Below, one piece after another: positions 12,495 to 24,384 of a stretch of 64,000 nucleotides of DNA (position 1 is the first letter of the stretch; every line of letters begins with the position of its first letter). The stretch spans positions 9,874,501 through 9,938,500 of the forward strand of contig BRKX01000017.1 of NCBI GenBank assembly GCA_026008535.1, in the 5' to 3' direction. The notes under the pieces were generated by a model, which was not told where the DNA came from, did not search any database, and was given only the letters and a program-made list of their open reading frames with translations. Source of the DNA: Perilla frutescens. Lineage: Eukaryota > Streptophyta > Magnoliopsida > Lamiales > Lamiaceae. The position numbers were made by a program, and so were the translations under genes.

Positions 12495-12780
12495 TTTTTT
12501 AGAGAAGATAATTGATGGATAGGATGTAGAATGATTGATAATGCACTTTCTTAAATAAGGTGCATTCTACACCTAACCTTCTACACCTAATTATTCTACA
12601 CCTAATCATTCTGCACCTAATTTTCTACACCTAACTTTCAATACCCAACCATCTATATCTAACCATTCTCTCCCAATTCTATAAATATATCCATCAATTT
12701 ACACAATCTTCCATACCTTAATTCTTCCACACTTTATCACCATCTTCCACATTATACACTATCTTTCACACTTTAATTAT

Positions 12781-13506
12781 ATGGCTGCCAATAGAAATCC
12801 AAATTATAGTGTTGATGAAGATATACATCTTTATCACGTGTATATGGATATATCTCAAGATCCAATAAACGGTAAAAATCACAAACTTTGGAGTCGTGTT
12901 ACGAAGGTCTATAACAAGTCAAAACCATCTCCATCCATGCTGGATAGACCTTTGATCCCTTGATAAGCGTGTGCATTCCATCTTTACTGCTGTATCCAAA
13001 TCGCAAGGATGCATGTAACAAGTCGAACTTTTAAACCTGAGTGGTGCATCAGAATGTGATATTGTAAGTTGTCATTATTATATTTGTATTATTTATCTTA
13101 TTAATTTATAAAATGTTTGATTCATTATGCATATGATTCATACAAAAGAAATGCTGAAACTAGACCCAAAATATAAAAAAAAGGTTTCAAGTTCGATCAC
13201 ATGTGGGACATGATGAAAGATCTGGTGAAATTTGATTGCCAGAAATCACGACTAGAAAGATATCCATCTCAACCAGGTACGCCGGTGTCCAATTCTCAAA
13301 TATCACCTAATGGATTAATTATCTACATATGGACATTCACCAAAACATCTAATGAGTGTTAAAAAATCTAAAATGAAAAAAAAAGAGTGAAAACTTGTCT
13401 ATTGTTGTAGAAGAAATTAGAGAAAATAGTCAAAAACTTCAACAATTATTTTAAACTTCACATGCAAAAAAAAAACTACGATATGGAGATACAATTGAGA
13501 AGAATT
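12781..13506 (+). pseudogene. Harbinger-1 ORF1 (Myb/SANT-like, NAM-associated C-terminal domain), 5' part
   Basis: The frame starts MAANRNPNYSVDEDIHLYHV with a SANT/trihelix-like region (W of LWSRVTKVY) and continues, out of frame, with HMWDMMKDLVKF and CQKSRLERYPSQPGTP. The family is the DNA-binding partner of Harbinger transposases, often mislabelled glutathione S-transferase T3-like in plant databases. Coding breaks off at 13506 where the Athila element is inserted, and resumes at 26241 in the same orientation. Internal frameshifts, for example after SPSMLDRPLIP, also disable it. Confidence 0.75.
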
Positions 13507-15372
13507 TGTTTGGTGTTTATTTGTGGTGTTTTTTTGCATGATTTTGTATGTTTCATTTGTATTTCCTAGTATTTTGATCTAGTTTATCTCTAGGTTTCGT
13601 GTGATTTTCTTCACTTGTTTATCTTATGGTGGAATAAGCCAAGTTGTGGAAAACTTGAGCTTTTGTACGCAAAATCTTGATTTTTAGGTACTAAGGTGGC
13701 AGGAGCGATGATAGACCGGAAGAGATGAACCCAGAAGGAGAAGCAAGAACCCCACGGCCGCGCAACATGTGACGCCGAAAAACCCCGCAACAGCGCGAGT
13801 CCCGCGGCCGCGCGAGGGTGCTCTCAGTGGAGGCACCCCGCGGGCGCGCACTTCTCCGCGGACGCGCACACTCCAGGAACTCCGCGGGCGCGCGGCGCCC
13901 TGTGGGCGCGCGGGTCGCCCTGTTCCTCCCGATCGACACCAACATTGCACTCATTGCTCGCCTCCTCTTGTGGCATCTTGGACCAAAGAGCATTTCCTTT
14001 ATCTTACCTCCTCATTTTGCATATGGACGTGAGACTCTTGAGCCACCCTAATCTAAGCAATAGGGAATAGGGATTAATTCACCCTAAACCTAGCTTTGGA
14101 TTTTTATTCCACAAAATCTTCCACATCTCCCTCTCATTTAATGCTCCCTTCCCATCATCTTTTCTCTCACCTTACCACCACCATATCTCACTCACTCTTT
14201 CTTACGTCTCTCTCTGTTCTCCCATATCTCATAGAGATTTGTGGGGATTTTGATACTACATATACACACTCACTCTTCATCTCATATCATCCATATCTAC
14301 ACACCACTTCACTTCATCTTCTCCATTCTCTCTATTTTCTCTACACACATCTCCTACCATCTCTACCATTTTCTCTCCCATCACCTTCACCATTTTCACC
14401 ACCATTCAAGGCAAAAGGAGAAAAGGAAGAAAAAGGGAACAAGCCAAGGAAGAAGAAAGGAAGACGAGAAGGAAACCAATTACAAGCCATCCGCAGAAGC
14501 TAAGCTCGTGAGGAGGTTTACGATTGTTATTTTCTTTTTTATTCCTTGGATGGTTTGTGGGGATTTGTCCAAAGCCTCTTGAAGGATATTGAACATTGTA
14601 GAAGTTTATGTTATTTGCATTTGATTTATGAGATGACTTTCTTCTATGATATTTTTGTTGTTTTGAGCATGTTTAGTGGCTAATCTCTCTATTAGGGAGT
14701 AGAGGATCGATTTGGTTTTGATCTATGCTTATTCTCGTTGGTTGTTGTTGTTGGAATCGTGCCTTTTCATGTGAGAGTACTCGATCACTACTTGAGCATT
14801 GTTAGGATTTAGTGGAGTCTTGATTGTGATTCTAAATCCCGAAATTGGTTCCTTCGACGTTAGGTGGATGGGGTTCCTAAGCCTAATATGTTAATCTTGC
14901 TTGTATGATATAGCTAAAAGAGGTTTAATGGATAGACGGTGATAGTAATTGAAGTTAAACCGATTGAGAGGGTCTATTGTATGAGTGAGATTAGCATTAC
15001 CAACTTGAACAAAGCATAGTGATGAACCATTGAGAGAATCTACACCCTAATACCTCTATCATCTTATTTTCCTAAACCTTGCTTTTATTGTTATCATTTG
15101 CATTATCTTGTTTTCTTCCTAATTTCAATTCTTAGTTTAAATCACCATCAATCACATGTTTAGAATGTTTAGGTTTATTTTCATTGTTTTAGCACGTTGC
15201 ATGCATAGCCCTTAAGATAGTAGCTCACACTAGGCCTTCCTTGAGAGATCGACTCAGGTTAGCTCATCACGTCTATAATTGACCCCGTCCAATTGCGGGA
15301 GTGGTCCAAATTAGTTGTTGTGTTGAGACAAAATCGGAATTATAAATAGTAAATTTGTGGATCGACTAAATA
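13507..15372 (+). repeat. 5' LTR of the Athila element (1866 bp)
   Basis: It matches 24385-26235 along its whole length with small indels and substitutions. It contains a GC-rich island with repeated CCGCGGGCGCGC-like words (about 13755-13920), a long CT-rich tract (14110-14410), and the terminal GGATCGACTAAAT. The expected terminal CA has become TA. Confidence 0.9.
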
Positions 15373-15377
15373 AATTT

Positions 15378-15395
15378 TGGTGCCATTGCCGGGGA
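15378..15395 (+). promoter_or_regulatory. Primer binding site, tRNA-Asp type
   Basis: TGGTGCCATTGCCGGGGA matches the Asp-tRNA complement TGGCGCCGTTGCCGGGGA except for C-to-T and G-to-A changes, both typical of methyl-cytosine decay. It starts six bases after the LTR end. Confidence 0.8.
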
Positions 15396-15625
15396 GGGCG
15401 TGAAATTATTGTCTTCATGGTGCTATAATTGCTTGTGTGTATTTTGTGATCGTGAAATATTTCTTGTTTAAGTTTTTGTGTTTGTGTTGTTTCTTTAAAT
15501 TTGCTCTTGTGTTTATGTTCTTTTATTTGGCTTTCGTATCTCTTTCCGCAAGATACGTGTGATCTCCGTTTTGTTTGTGATAGTGTATGCTAGGGAGGTA
15601 AAGCCTCAATCGAAGACTAGCCCCC

Positions 15626-17463
15626 GTGTTTGACAATATCCATCGACCGAGGAGATTCAACGTGTTCGAGTGGGAAAGAAAGATGGAAGCTAACCCCCTC
15701 AATAATCCCGAAAATGCCAATGCGGCTAGGAACATGAGAGACTTTGCTCGTCCTATGATTGGGTCGTTGACTTCTTGCATAGTTCTTGGTGAAGCTGCAA
15801 GAAACTACGAGTTGAAGAACATCCATTTTAGCCAACTTCCCTCTTTCTACGGGATGCCGGCTGAAGATGCTTTGAACTTCATCCGGGAGTTCTATGCCGT
15901 TGTTCAAACCTTTCCTTTACAAGGTTTGAACGAAGATCAATTGAAGATGAGGTGTTTCCCTTACACCTTAAAAAATCAAGCCAAGACGTGGTTCATGTCC
16001 CTACCGGCCAACTCATTAGCCAATTGGAATATCGTCTATGAGAAGTTCATGGCCAAGTACTATTCCAATCAAAAGATCCAAGACTTGGGAGCTCAAATTG
16101 TTACCTTTACCCAATCTCCGGGTGAATCATTTCATGAAGCTTGGGATCGATTTCGAGGTCTCCAACAACAATGCCCTCAACACCATCTCGCACCCGAGTT
16201 GCTCAACCAATTCTTCTATGACGGGCTTTCTTAAAATTTTCAATACATGGTGGATAATGCATCTGGAGGAGACATTGGAGGACGGACCGCCGAAGAGATC
16301 TCAAACATCTATGAGACCATGGCCACTACTTCTCAACAAAAGAGTGCTGGGGGGGAGAGAGCTTCCGTCAATGAAGCCAACCCTAGTTATGATGTGACAA
16401 AACAACTTGCCGAGTTGACAAGGTAAGTAGAGATGCTTCGAACCTCCGAGAGACCACCCCAACAAGCGATGACCATTGAGACTTGTGGGATTTGTGGCGA
16501 ATATGGCCATGGGGCTAACTTGTGCCAAAGGTCGATCGAGCCGGAGTTAAGTGAAGATGGCCATTTCCATGCTCTTTAAGAGCAAGTACATGCCCTTTAA
16601 GGATTCCAACCACGCCAACCTTACAACCCATACTCTCAATCATATAATCCGAGGTAGAGAAATCATCCGAATTTCTCTTGGAAACAACCTCAACAACCAC
16701 CTCTACCACCACAACAACCGCCTCCACCTCAACAAGCCGGAGGCGGCCAAGCTCCACCTTATCCGAGGCCGCAACAATATCCGGCCCAACCAAACCAACC
16801 GCCAAGGACAACATTGCAAGACACCTTGCAATCCTTCATTCAAGCCACACAACAAAGATTTGAATCCGTTGAGGCTTCCGTGAAGAGAATTGAGACTCAA
16901 GTGGGACAAATAGCCGGGACCGTTGGAGAGTTGGCCAAGCAAGCCAAACCGGACAAGTTACCAAGCCAACCAGAACAAGCTCAAGCCATCACTGTGCTTA
17001 GAGGAGGCAAGGTGATCGATAACAAGGTTGGAGAGTCAAGTACAACCAAAGAGTTTGAGAAAGAAGAGGAGGCTCCTCAACCACCACAAAAGGAGCCCGA
17101 AATGAAAAGTGAAGAAGTGAAGAAGCCCACACTCCACAAGGCTACCAATCCCTACACCCCTCCAATTCCATTTCCAAGTCGGTTGAGGAATGAGAAGCAA
17201 GACACCCAATTTCAAGAATTCTACAAGCTCCTGTCAAAGGTGAACGTCAACTTTCCACTCCTTGATGTCATTCGCAATGTGCCGGCCTACGTTAAGTTTT
17301 TCAAGGAACTAGCTTCCAAGAAGAGGAAATTCGTGGAGGATGAGAAGATAGAGGTATCCGAAGTGGCAAATGCAATCCTACAACATCAACTACCACCTAA
17401 GCTCCACGATCCAGGTAGTTTTACTCTTAAAATTGCTTTGGAAATGGTAAAGAAGCATGTGGT
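15626..17463 (+). pseudogene. Athila gag (capsid and zinc knuckle), broken
   Basis: The first 200 codons are open and give the capsid region: ARNMRDFARPMIGSLTSCIV, FYGMPAEDALNFIREF, WFMSLPANSLANWN, FMAKYYSNQKI, FHEAWDRFRGLQQQCPQH. A stop follows at 16234. In the same frame the CCHC zinc knuckle CGICGEYGHGANLC (16483-16524, Cx2Cx4Hx4C) is intact, then several more stops, a Pro/Gln-rich linker, and another open stretch from 16814 (FIQATQQRFESVEASVKRIE, ITVLRGGKVID, PFPSRLRNEK, KKRKFVEDEKIEVSEVANAI). The start used upstream is not clear; I see no good ATG. The frame breaks at about 17440 where the protease should begin. Confidence 0.85.
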
Positions 17464-17892
17464 ATGCTAGATCTAGAAGCCGGAATTAATTTGATGCCCT
17501 ACTCTATTTATAAACAATTAGAGTTAGGAGATTTAAAACCGACTAGAATGTGTCTACAATTGGCGGATAGGTCCGTGAGATATCCGAGGGAAATTATAAA
17601 GGACATTCTAGTTAAGGTTGGTAGATTGATAATTCCGGTGGATTTTGTTGTTTTGGATGTGGGTGATGTTAAAGAAACGGGTAAAGAGCACACACTTCTC
17701 CTAGGTAGACCTTTCATGGCTACCACAAACACCTTGATTGATGTTAAAAATGGAACTTTAAAGATGTCGGTGTTAGGAGAAACCGTATCATTTTCCATAC
17801 ATGAAAACAAGGTTATTCCCGTCTCTTCATTTGAGGAAAATTGTTCTTACATAGATGCTATTGATGCCTTGGCCGAGGAGGTTTTCTTGTAG
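17464..17892 (+). pseudogene. Athila aspartic protease domain
   Basis: LDLEAGINLMPYSIYKQL corresponds to the usual DLGASINLMPYS protease active site, here altered to DLEAG. It continues with LQLADRSVRYPREI and a second loop LLLGRPFMATTNTLID. The domain lies one frame away from gag because of a small deletion at ~17440, and is separated from the pol frame by one TAG at 17890. With the active-site change, activity is unlikely. Confidence 0.8.
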
Positions 17893-17910
17893 GAAATAGG
17901 CTCCCATTGG

Positions 17911-20903
17911 ATGAGTGAAGCCTTGTCCGAGGAACTTGCTATGGATGAAGCCTACCTTAAGTGTGGGGGAGACGAGTTGAATACCGAAAAGATGGAGATT
18001 TTGTTAGGAGAAGGCGTGGGCCTAATGGAAATCATGGCCTCAACCGAAGAGGAAGTGAAGCCTACTCCCGATCTTGAGCTCAAGGAGCTCCCATCTCATC
18101 TCAAATACGTCTATCTCGATGAAGAAGAGAAGAAGCCCGTTATCATTTTTTCCGGGCTAGATAAAGATGAAGAAGACCTCTTAGTGGCCGTACTAAAGAG
18201 GAACAAGCAAGCCATTGGATGGAATCTTTCCAACATTAAAGGCATTAGCCCATCAATGTGCATGCATCGCATCATTCTTGAGGAAGGGGCTAAGTCGGTT
18301 CGAGAAGGTCAAAGAAGGCTCAACCCCGTGTTGATGGAAGTCATAAAGAAGGAGATTCTTAAGCTCTTAGCGGAAGGGATCATCTACCCCATCGCTGATA
18401 GCGAATGGGTGAGCCCAGTCCATGTGGTGCCAAAGAAAGGAGGAATCACGGTGGTGGAGAATGACAAAGGAGAGCAAGTGGCTACTCGGACCACCACCGG
18501 ATGGAGAATGTGTATTGATTACCGAAAGCTCAATGCCGCCACTAGGAAAGACCATTTTCCCCTTCCTTTCATTGATCAAATACTTGATAAGCTTGCTGGA
18601 TATAGTTTTTATTGTTTCCTTGATAGTTTATCGGGTTATTTTCAGGTGGCCATAGCGTCGGAGGACCAAGCCAAGACCGCATTTACATGTCCGTTCGGCA
18701 CGTTTGTGTGTAGGAGAATGCCGTTTGGACTATGCAATGCACTGGGTACGTTTCAAAGGTGTATGTTCTTTATCTTCTCCAAAATGATTGGAGACTTCAT
18801 TGAGGTATTCATGGATGATTTTTCGGTCTTTGGATCTTCATTTTCCGATTGTCTAGAGAAGTTAGAACTTGTTTTAAAAAGATGCATAGAAAGTAGCCTT
18901 ACTCTTAGTTGGGAAAATAGTCATTTTATGGTTACTAGTGGCATAGTCCTTAGGCATGTTGTTTCTAAAGAAGGAATGAGCGTAGATAAGGCTAAGGTGG
19001 ACGTGATTGAAAAATTGCCTCCACCCGTTAATGTGAAAGGTGTAAGAAGCTTTCTAGGCCATGCCGGTTTTTACCGTAGGTTTATTAAAGACTTCTCCAA
19101 GATTAGCCAACCTCTATGCCATTTACTTGCTCAAGATGTTCCTTTTGAGTTTGATGAAAATTGCTTGCATGCTTTTAATACTCTAAAGGAGAAATTGATC
19201 ACCACACCCGTTGTTGTTCCCCCTGATTGGTCTTTACCATTTGAGATCATGTGTGATGTATCAAATTCCGCTGTGGGTGCCGTTTTGGGTCAACGGATTG
19301 ACAAAATTCTTCATGTAATTTACTACGCTAGCCTCACATTGAATAGTGCTCAAGTAAATTACACCACTACCGAAAAAGAGTTACTTGCCGTTGTATTTTC
19401 ATTAGATAAATTTAGATCCTACATCTTAGGTTCTAAAGTGATTGTGCATAGTGATCATGTGGCTCTAAGGCATTTGTTGACCAAACCCCAAGCCAAACCT
19501 AGACTCATTAGGTGGATTTTGCTTATGCAAGAATTTGATGTAGAAATCAAGGATAGAAAGGGTTGTGAAAATGTGGTTGCGGATCATCTATCTCGCCTCC
19601 CCGTTGATGAAAACGTTGAATTATTACATGAAAAAGGAGTTGATTGTGATACATTTCCATATGAGCATTCTTTTGAGCTAAATTCCTCTCTTTGGTATAC
19701 CGACATTGTCAATTATCTTGTTTTCTACAAAATGAGACCTCACATCTCCTTTCAAGAAAGGAAAAGATTTTTGGCAATGTGTAGGTACTACTTTTGGGAC
19801 GATCCATACCTTTTCCATTTGGGAAAAGATGAGGTGATTCGAAGATGTGTCCCAGAGGAGGAACAAACCGATGTTCTAGCCTTTTGTCATTCTTCTCATT
19901 GTGGTGGCCACTTTGGAGGGCAAAAGACGGCTAGAAAGATCTTGCAGTCTGATTTGTATTGGCCTTCCATTTTTAAAGATGCTCATGCCTATTCCATTTC
20001 ATGTAATAAATGCCAAAGACTTGGCAATATTAGGAGAAGAAATGAAATGCCTTTAAATATCAATCTAGTTGCTGAAATTTTTGATGTTTGGGGTATTGAT
20101 TTTATGGGACCATTTCCTAACTCATTTGGCTTCGAGTGGGTTGAAGCAATCCCCACTAGGTCTTGTGACGCTAATGTGGTTATCAAGTTTGTGCAGGAGC
20201 ACATTTTGAGTAGGTTTGGATTCCCTTGAGCAATCATAAGCGATGGCGGAACGCACTTTACCAACAAGATCTTCGAAAGATTGATGAAGAATGGAGTGAC
20301 TCACAAGGTAGCTACTCCCTATCATCCTCAAACTTCCGGTCAAGTGGAGACGAGCAACAAACAAATTCAAAATATTTTGAAGAATACCGTGAATCTAACA
20401 AGGAAAGATTGGTCTACCAAGCTAACGGATGCTCTTTGGGCATACCAGACGGCTTACAAGACCATTCTAGGGATGAGCCCTTACCGCCTCGTGTATGGGA
20501 AAGCATGCCACCTCCCCATTGAGATCGAGCACAAGGCCTATTGGGCCCTAAATGCGGTGAATTTTGATTTAGCATGTGCAGGAAAAGAACGAGCCTTGCA
20601 ATTGTCCGAGCTCGATAAGTTGAGGAATGAAGCTTACGATAACGCATTGTCAAAAAGGAGCTCGTTCCGGGCATGAAGGTTCTCCTTTTCAACAACCGAT
20701 TGCGGCTTTTTCCCGGAAAACGCAAGTCACGATGGAGTGGCCCGTTCATCATAGAAGAAGTGTTCCCATACGGAGTTGTCACCTTGAAAAATCTGGGTAC
20801 CAACAATACATTCCAAGTGAATGGCCACCGGGTCAAGCCATATTTTGAAGGATTTTCCCAAGAAGCCGATGTCGAGGATTTTGAGCTTGTCAATCCTACC
20901 TGA
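17911..20903 (+). pseudogene. Athila pol: reverse transcriptase, RNase H, integrase
   Basis: The 772-codon frame to 20229 has reverse transcriptase (WVSPVHVVPKKGG, WRMCIDYRKLNAATRKDHFP, RRMPFGLCNA, VFMDDFSVFG), RNase H (GAVLGQRIDK, TTTEKELLAVVF, VIVHSDHVALRHLL, VVADHLSRL) and the integrase zinc finger (HSSHCGGHFGGQKTA with CNKCQRL). The first integrase Asp is in WGIDFMGPFPNSFG, but about 13 residues normally following are missing. A TGA at 20227 precedes AIISDGGTHFTN (second Asp); then HPQTSGQVETSNKQ gives the Glu. Another deletion near 20650 shifts the frame to the tail (LLFNNRLRLFPGKRKSRWSG) ending at 20903. RNase H begins CDVSN rather than the usual CDASD. Confidence 0.9.
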
Positions 20904-21728
20904 TTCGCCAAGGACTTCGTCTAGCTCGAGACATTAAAATAAGCGCTGCATGGGAACCAACCCATGATTATCTTATTTTTATTTAATCTCTTTTAATGTT
21001 TATGTGTTTGAGTTTTTCGTATTTTTTGTGTTTGTTTTGCAGGTGTAAAGTCGGAGTGATGCTTGGGCGAAACAGAAGAAAATCGGCTAAGTAATGGCCC
21101 GCGGCCACGCACCCAGTGTGACAGTGTGACATAGCTCTCGGCGGACAGGCCCTGCGAGCGCGCAGCCCCCACGGGCGCGTGATATTTTTTGCCGAAACAG
21201 AAGTTCCGCGGGTGCGCGGCCCCGCGTCCCGCGGCCGTGCAATGCCCCGCGGTTGTGCCCCTACCTCCCTATAAAAAGGGGACCACTTGTTTGGAACCCT
21301 ACTTTCCTCAAGCCTTGCGCCGCTTTAGAGCTCTCAATCTTCTCCAGCATTCCCGAAAAATCCCCCTTCTATTCCCATACTCCAAATTCCAAGCAAATTG
21401 CAGCTCAAGAATCTTTCTCTCCACGTCACGCATTCACGTCACCGCGACCGCGTCGATACTCCGCGCCCGCGTGCCATCTCCTTCCAGCCACCACACCGCT
21501 CCCAATCTGCCGCCGCATACTACCACCACTGACGATTTCTGCCTCCGCCAGCAGCTCCGCGATCGCGCAGAGTCCCGCGACCGCGCGCCCCTATCCCCCA
21601 TAGCTCCCGCGATCGCGCCCAACCCAACGGCCGTGCACCAGCTGCCCGCGCTCCCTCTGAGCGCCTTTGCTCGCCTTCACCGCTTCTTCTTGACTCCAGC
21701 CTTGCTCTCCCTTGCTCCACCATCCAAT
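20904..21728 (+). other. Spacer between Athila pol and 3' ORF, GC-rich in part
   Basis: An untranslated stretch with clusters of CGCGGCCGCGC/GCGGGCGCGC-like words at ~21095-21250 and ~21440-21620. Part is open in the frame of the next ORF, but without family similarity. Confidence 0.5.
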
Positions 21729-23148
21729 ATGCCACCGAGGACGAAGAATCCATCTTCTTCCCATGAAGATGGCGACGAGAACCTCCAAGAGCTCTGTGGT
21801 TGCCCGTTCCATATGCGTACCCACACTGAAGGTAACTGCCATCAAGCTTTCACTGATTATGAGATTACTTCACCTCGATATCTCAATTGGAACTTGTTGA
21901 AATCGTTGAAAATTGATGGGAAGGTGGAAAAATATTTGAAAGTGTTAAGTTTTGATAAATTTGCCAAATTGAATTATGTTGGTTTTAATCCGTTATGCCT
22001 TGAGTTTTTGGTCACCTTCAATCTTGATTCCCTCGATTCAAAGATTACTTTTCGTATGCTTGAAGAGGAGTTTGAAGTGACCTTGGCTAGAATGAAATCC
22101 TATTTTGGGTTTTCAACTACTGGGCCACGTGATAGGCCATCCGATTTCAACACAGCCGCCGCCTGGCACGAGCTCACCGGCTTCAACAAATGGGATCCTC
22201 AGGGGACAGCTACTGGTTTTATCAGGGACCCTGCCCTTGCCATCATGCATAAGTTCTTCGCTTATTCTATTTCGGGAAAAGAACAAGCCAACAAAGTCAA
22301 TGCTACAGAGGTTTATCTTCTTTGGTGTGCCCTTCACAACACCAAGGTCTGCCCGTCCTACTTCATCTGGACCGCCATCCAGCAGATGACTCGACGCACA
22401 AAGCAGCATCCATCATTTTGTGCTTTCATCACCGCTTTTGCTGTTAAGCTTGGCCTGATTCCCAACAGAGGCCCACTCTCTGAAGGATAGAGCAAGGTTA
22501 AGGAGTACATGATCACTGTAGATGAGCTCAAACGAGCCCAACTCATCCTTGATGAGAAGAGATTGGTCCCTCACACTGACCGGCCCTATGTCTCCAAGCT
22601 AATGAATGCTCAGCGTGCGGCTCTCAGACGCTACAGAGAAGTCGGCTCCTCTTCAGCCCCACGTGATGATGATGATGAGGACAAGAAAGAGAACGAAGAA
22701 GAAAATGAGGAAGAGAATGAGGAAGGAGAAGAAGAAGACCAAGGAGACGAAGACAATGAATAGGAAGGTCAAGCCCACTACCAGCAGCCGCCTTATCCCT
22801 CCATGATGCCCCAGCATGGGTATCAGATGCCGCAGGCTGATTGACGGTCTTTCCAGGACCACTTCGACACCATCATGGGGCAGTTCCAGCATAGCTTCCA
22901 GCAGAACTATGCCAACTCCATGGGCTAATTTCAGCAACACTTCGATACCTCCATGGGCCAGTTCCAGCAGTCCTACAACAACACCATGGGGTAATTCCAG
23001 GACCGATTCGATGCTTCTATGGGCGAGTTTCGCTAAGAGTTGGGATCCATCCGTCAGGATGTTGGCGACATGAGGCAGGACATCTATGGTTGCCTCGATA
23101 GGCATGACGAGAGGATGACGGCCCTCGAGGACAGCTGGAACAACTAGA
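21729..23148 (+). pseudogene. Athila 3' ORF (retrotransposon ORF-1 / 'putative plant transposon protein' family)
   Basis: The first good ATG at 21729 gives MPPRTKNPSSSHEDGDENLQ, then FDKFAKLNYVGFNPLCLEFL, FRMLEEEFEVTLARMKSYFG, VNATEVYLLWCALHNTKVCP and FCAFITAFAVKLGLIP. These match the plant family found as the extra ORF of Athila-like elements. A TAG at 22488 interrupts the frame; it then continues with KEYMITVDELKRAQLIL, an acidic run of about 35 D/E/K/N residues (22660-22760), and repeats of the type MGQFQQ(S/H) to about 23148 with further stops. The role is unknown; some authors compare the position with retroviral env. Confidence 0.75.
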
Positions 23149-24384
23149 CAATCTCCTATCCCTACCCGCAGCCTCCTCCTCCACCTTATGATCCACCACA
23201 GCAGTGAAGTTCTTTCGTGTTTCCTGTGTATTTTTTTTGTGTTCGTGTGCGTGTTTTTTTTATTATTTTCAGTTCACTCTTTTTGTTGTTCATTGGTTGT
23301 ATTTGTCGTGTGTTTTGTAGGAACCAGTGCCTGTTGCCGGTCTTCTATGCATTGTAATGTGTTTCTCTACCCTTGTCTCTTATTGCATCTTGTTTTCATA
23401 CATTGAGGACAATGCATGTTTTAAGTGTGGGGGAGAGCTTTGTTATGTTGTGTTGTGAATTTTGTTGTTCATGTGAAGTTTTTGTTTTAATATTTTAGTG
23501 TTGATTATGTTGATGTTGACTATGTTGTTTTAGTTATCCAGGTATGTTGTGATTCTCCCACTTAGTATCTTGTTTGCTCGATGGTCAAATTTGAACAATT
23601 TTTTATATGAATCTTCAAGGAATTATTTTCAAGTCGATCATGAATGAATGAATTGTTTCATGGTTTCACTCGTAAACATGAATTATTTTCGAATATGATC
23701 ACAAATTGATGATTGATGTTGAAAGGTCTTGCCCTTGAAAGAATGGAAAGCCTGCTAAGCCTTGTTCTTGAAAACTAATCCCCTTAATCAATTATCCTTG
23801 TTTCTTCTATAATAATATAAAAAAAAGGGGATAATAAGGATCTCTACTCCTCTAGTTGATTTATTCGACTATGAGTATAGGAAACCACATAAGGACACTG
23901 GGGATTTCTTCCTTATGGTTTTACCTTATGATGTTTGATCAAAATCCCTTTAATTTGTTTAAATAAAGGGGATTGCACTCCGGATTCTACTCCTCTCATG
24001 TGTTTGTCAATCCGTTCACATGTTGCATGATGAGTATGGGAAACCACATTAGGAAGCTCGGTTATGCTCGATGATTTGACCTAATGACCCTTGTCCTATG
24101 TTTGCAATCCCTTATGTTGTTGAATGTTGTATCTTAATAAATGTGGATGTGATTTGTGGGGATGTAATTTAATGGAATTTGGGCTAACGTGTTTTTCCTA
24201 GACTTGATAGGACAAGCAATTCACTTGATTGGATATTGTGTTCACATTCTTGGCTAATGAATGTTTTTGTAGGAACCATTCAAATTGTCAAGTACATGAT
24301 CGCTTTGTGAATATTTCCTTCTTGCTTCATATTTTTAATTTCTTATTTACTTGAGGACAAGCAAAGAGCTAAGTGTGGAGGATT
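23149..24384 (+). other. Athila 3' noncoding region with polypurine tracts
   Basis: No coding sequence is seen. AAGTGTGGGGGAGAG at ~23416 and AAGTGTGGAGGATT just before the 3' LTR are polypurine-like. Imperfect repeats around GGGAAACCACAT(A/T)AGGA occur at ~23880 and ~24035. Confidence 0.55.
24369..24384 (+). promoter_or_regulatory. Athila polypurine tract
   Basis: The purine-rich CTAAGTGTGGAGGATT ends exactly at the 3' LTR start, as needed for plus-strand priming. Confidence 0.6.

Noticed and set aside
13684..14051. Arg/Pro/Ala-rich frames on both strands.
   Set aside because: They are shadows of the GC-rich island in the Athila LTR; the 3' LTR copy does not keep the same frames.
14096..14582. 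Ser/His/Leu-rich 113-135 aa frames.
   Set aside because: They come from the CT-rich tract of the LTR and are repeated in the 3' LTR with frame changes.
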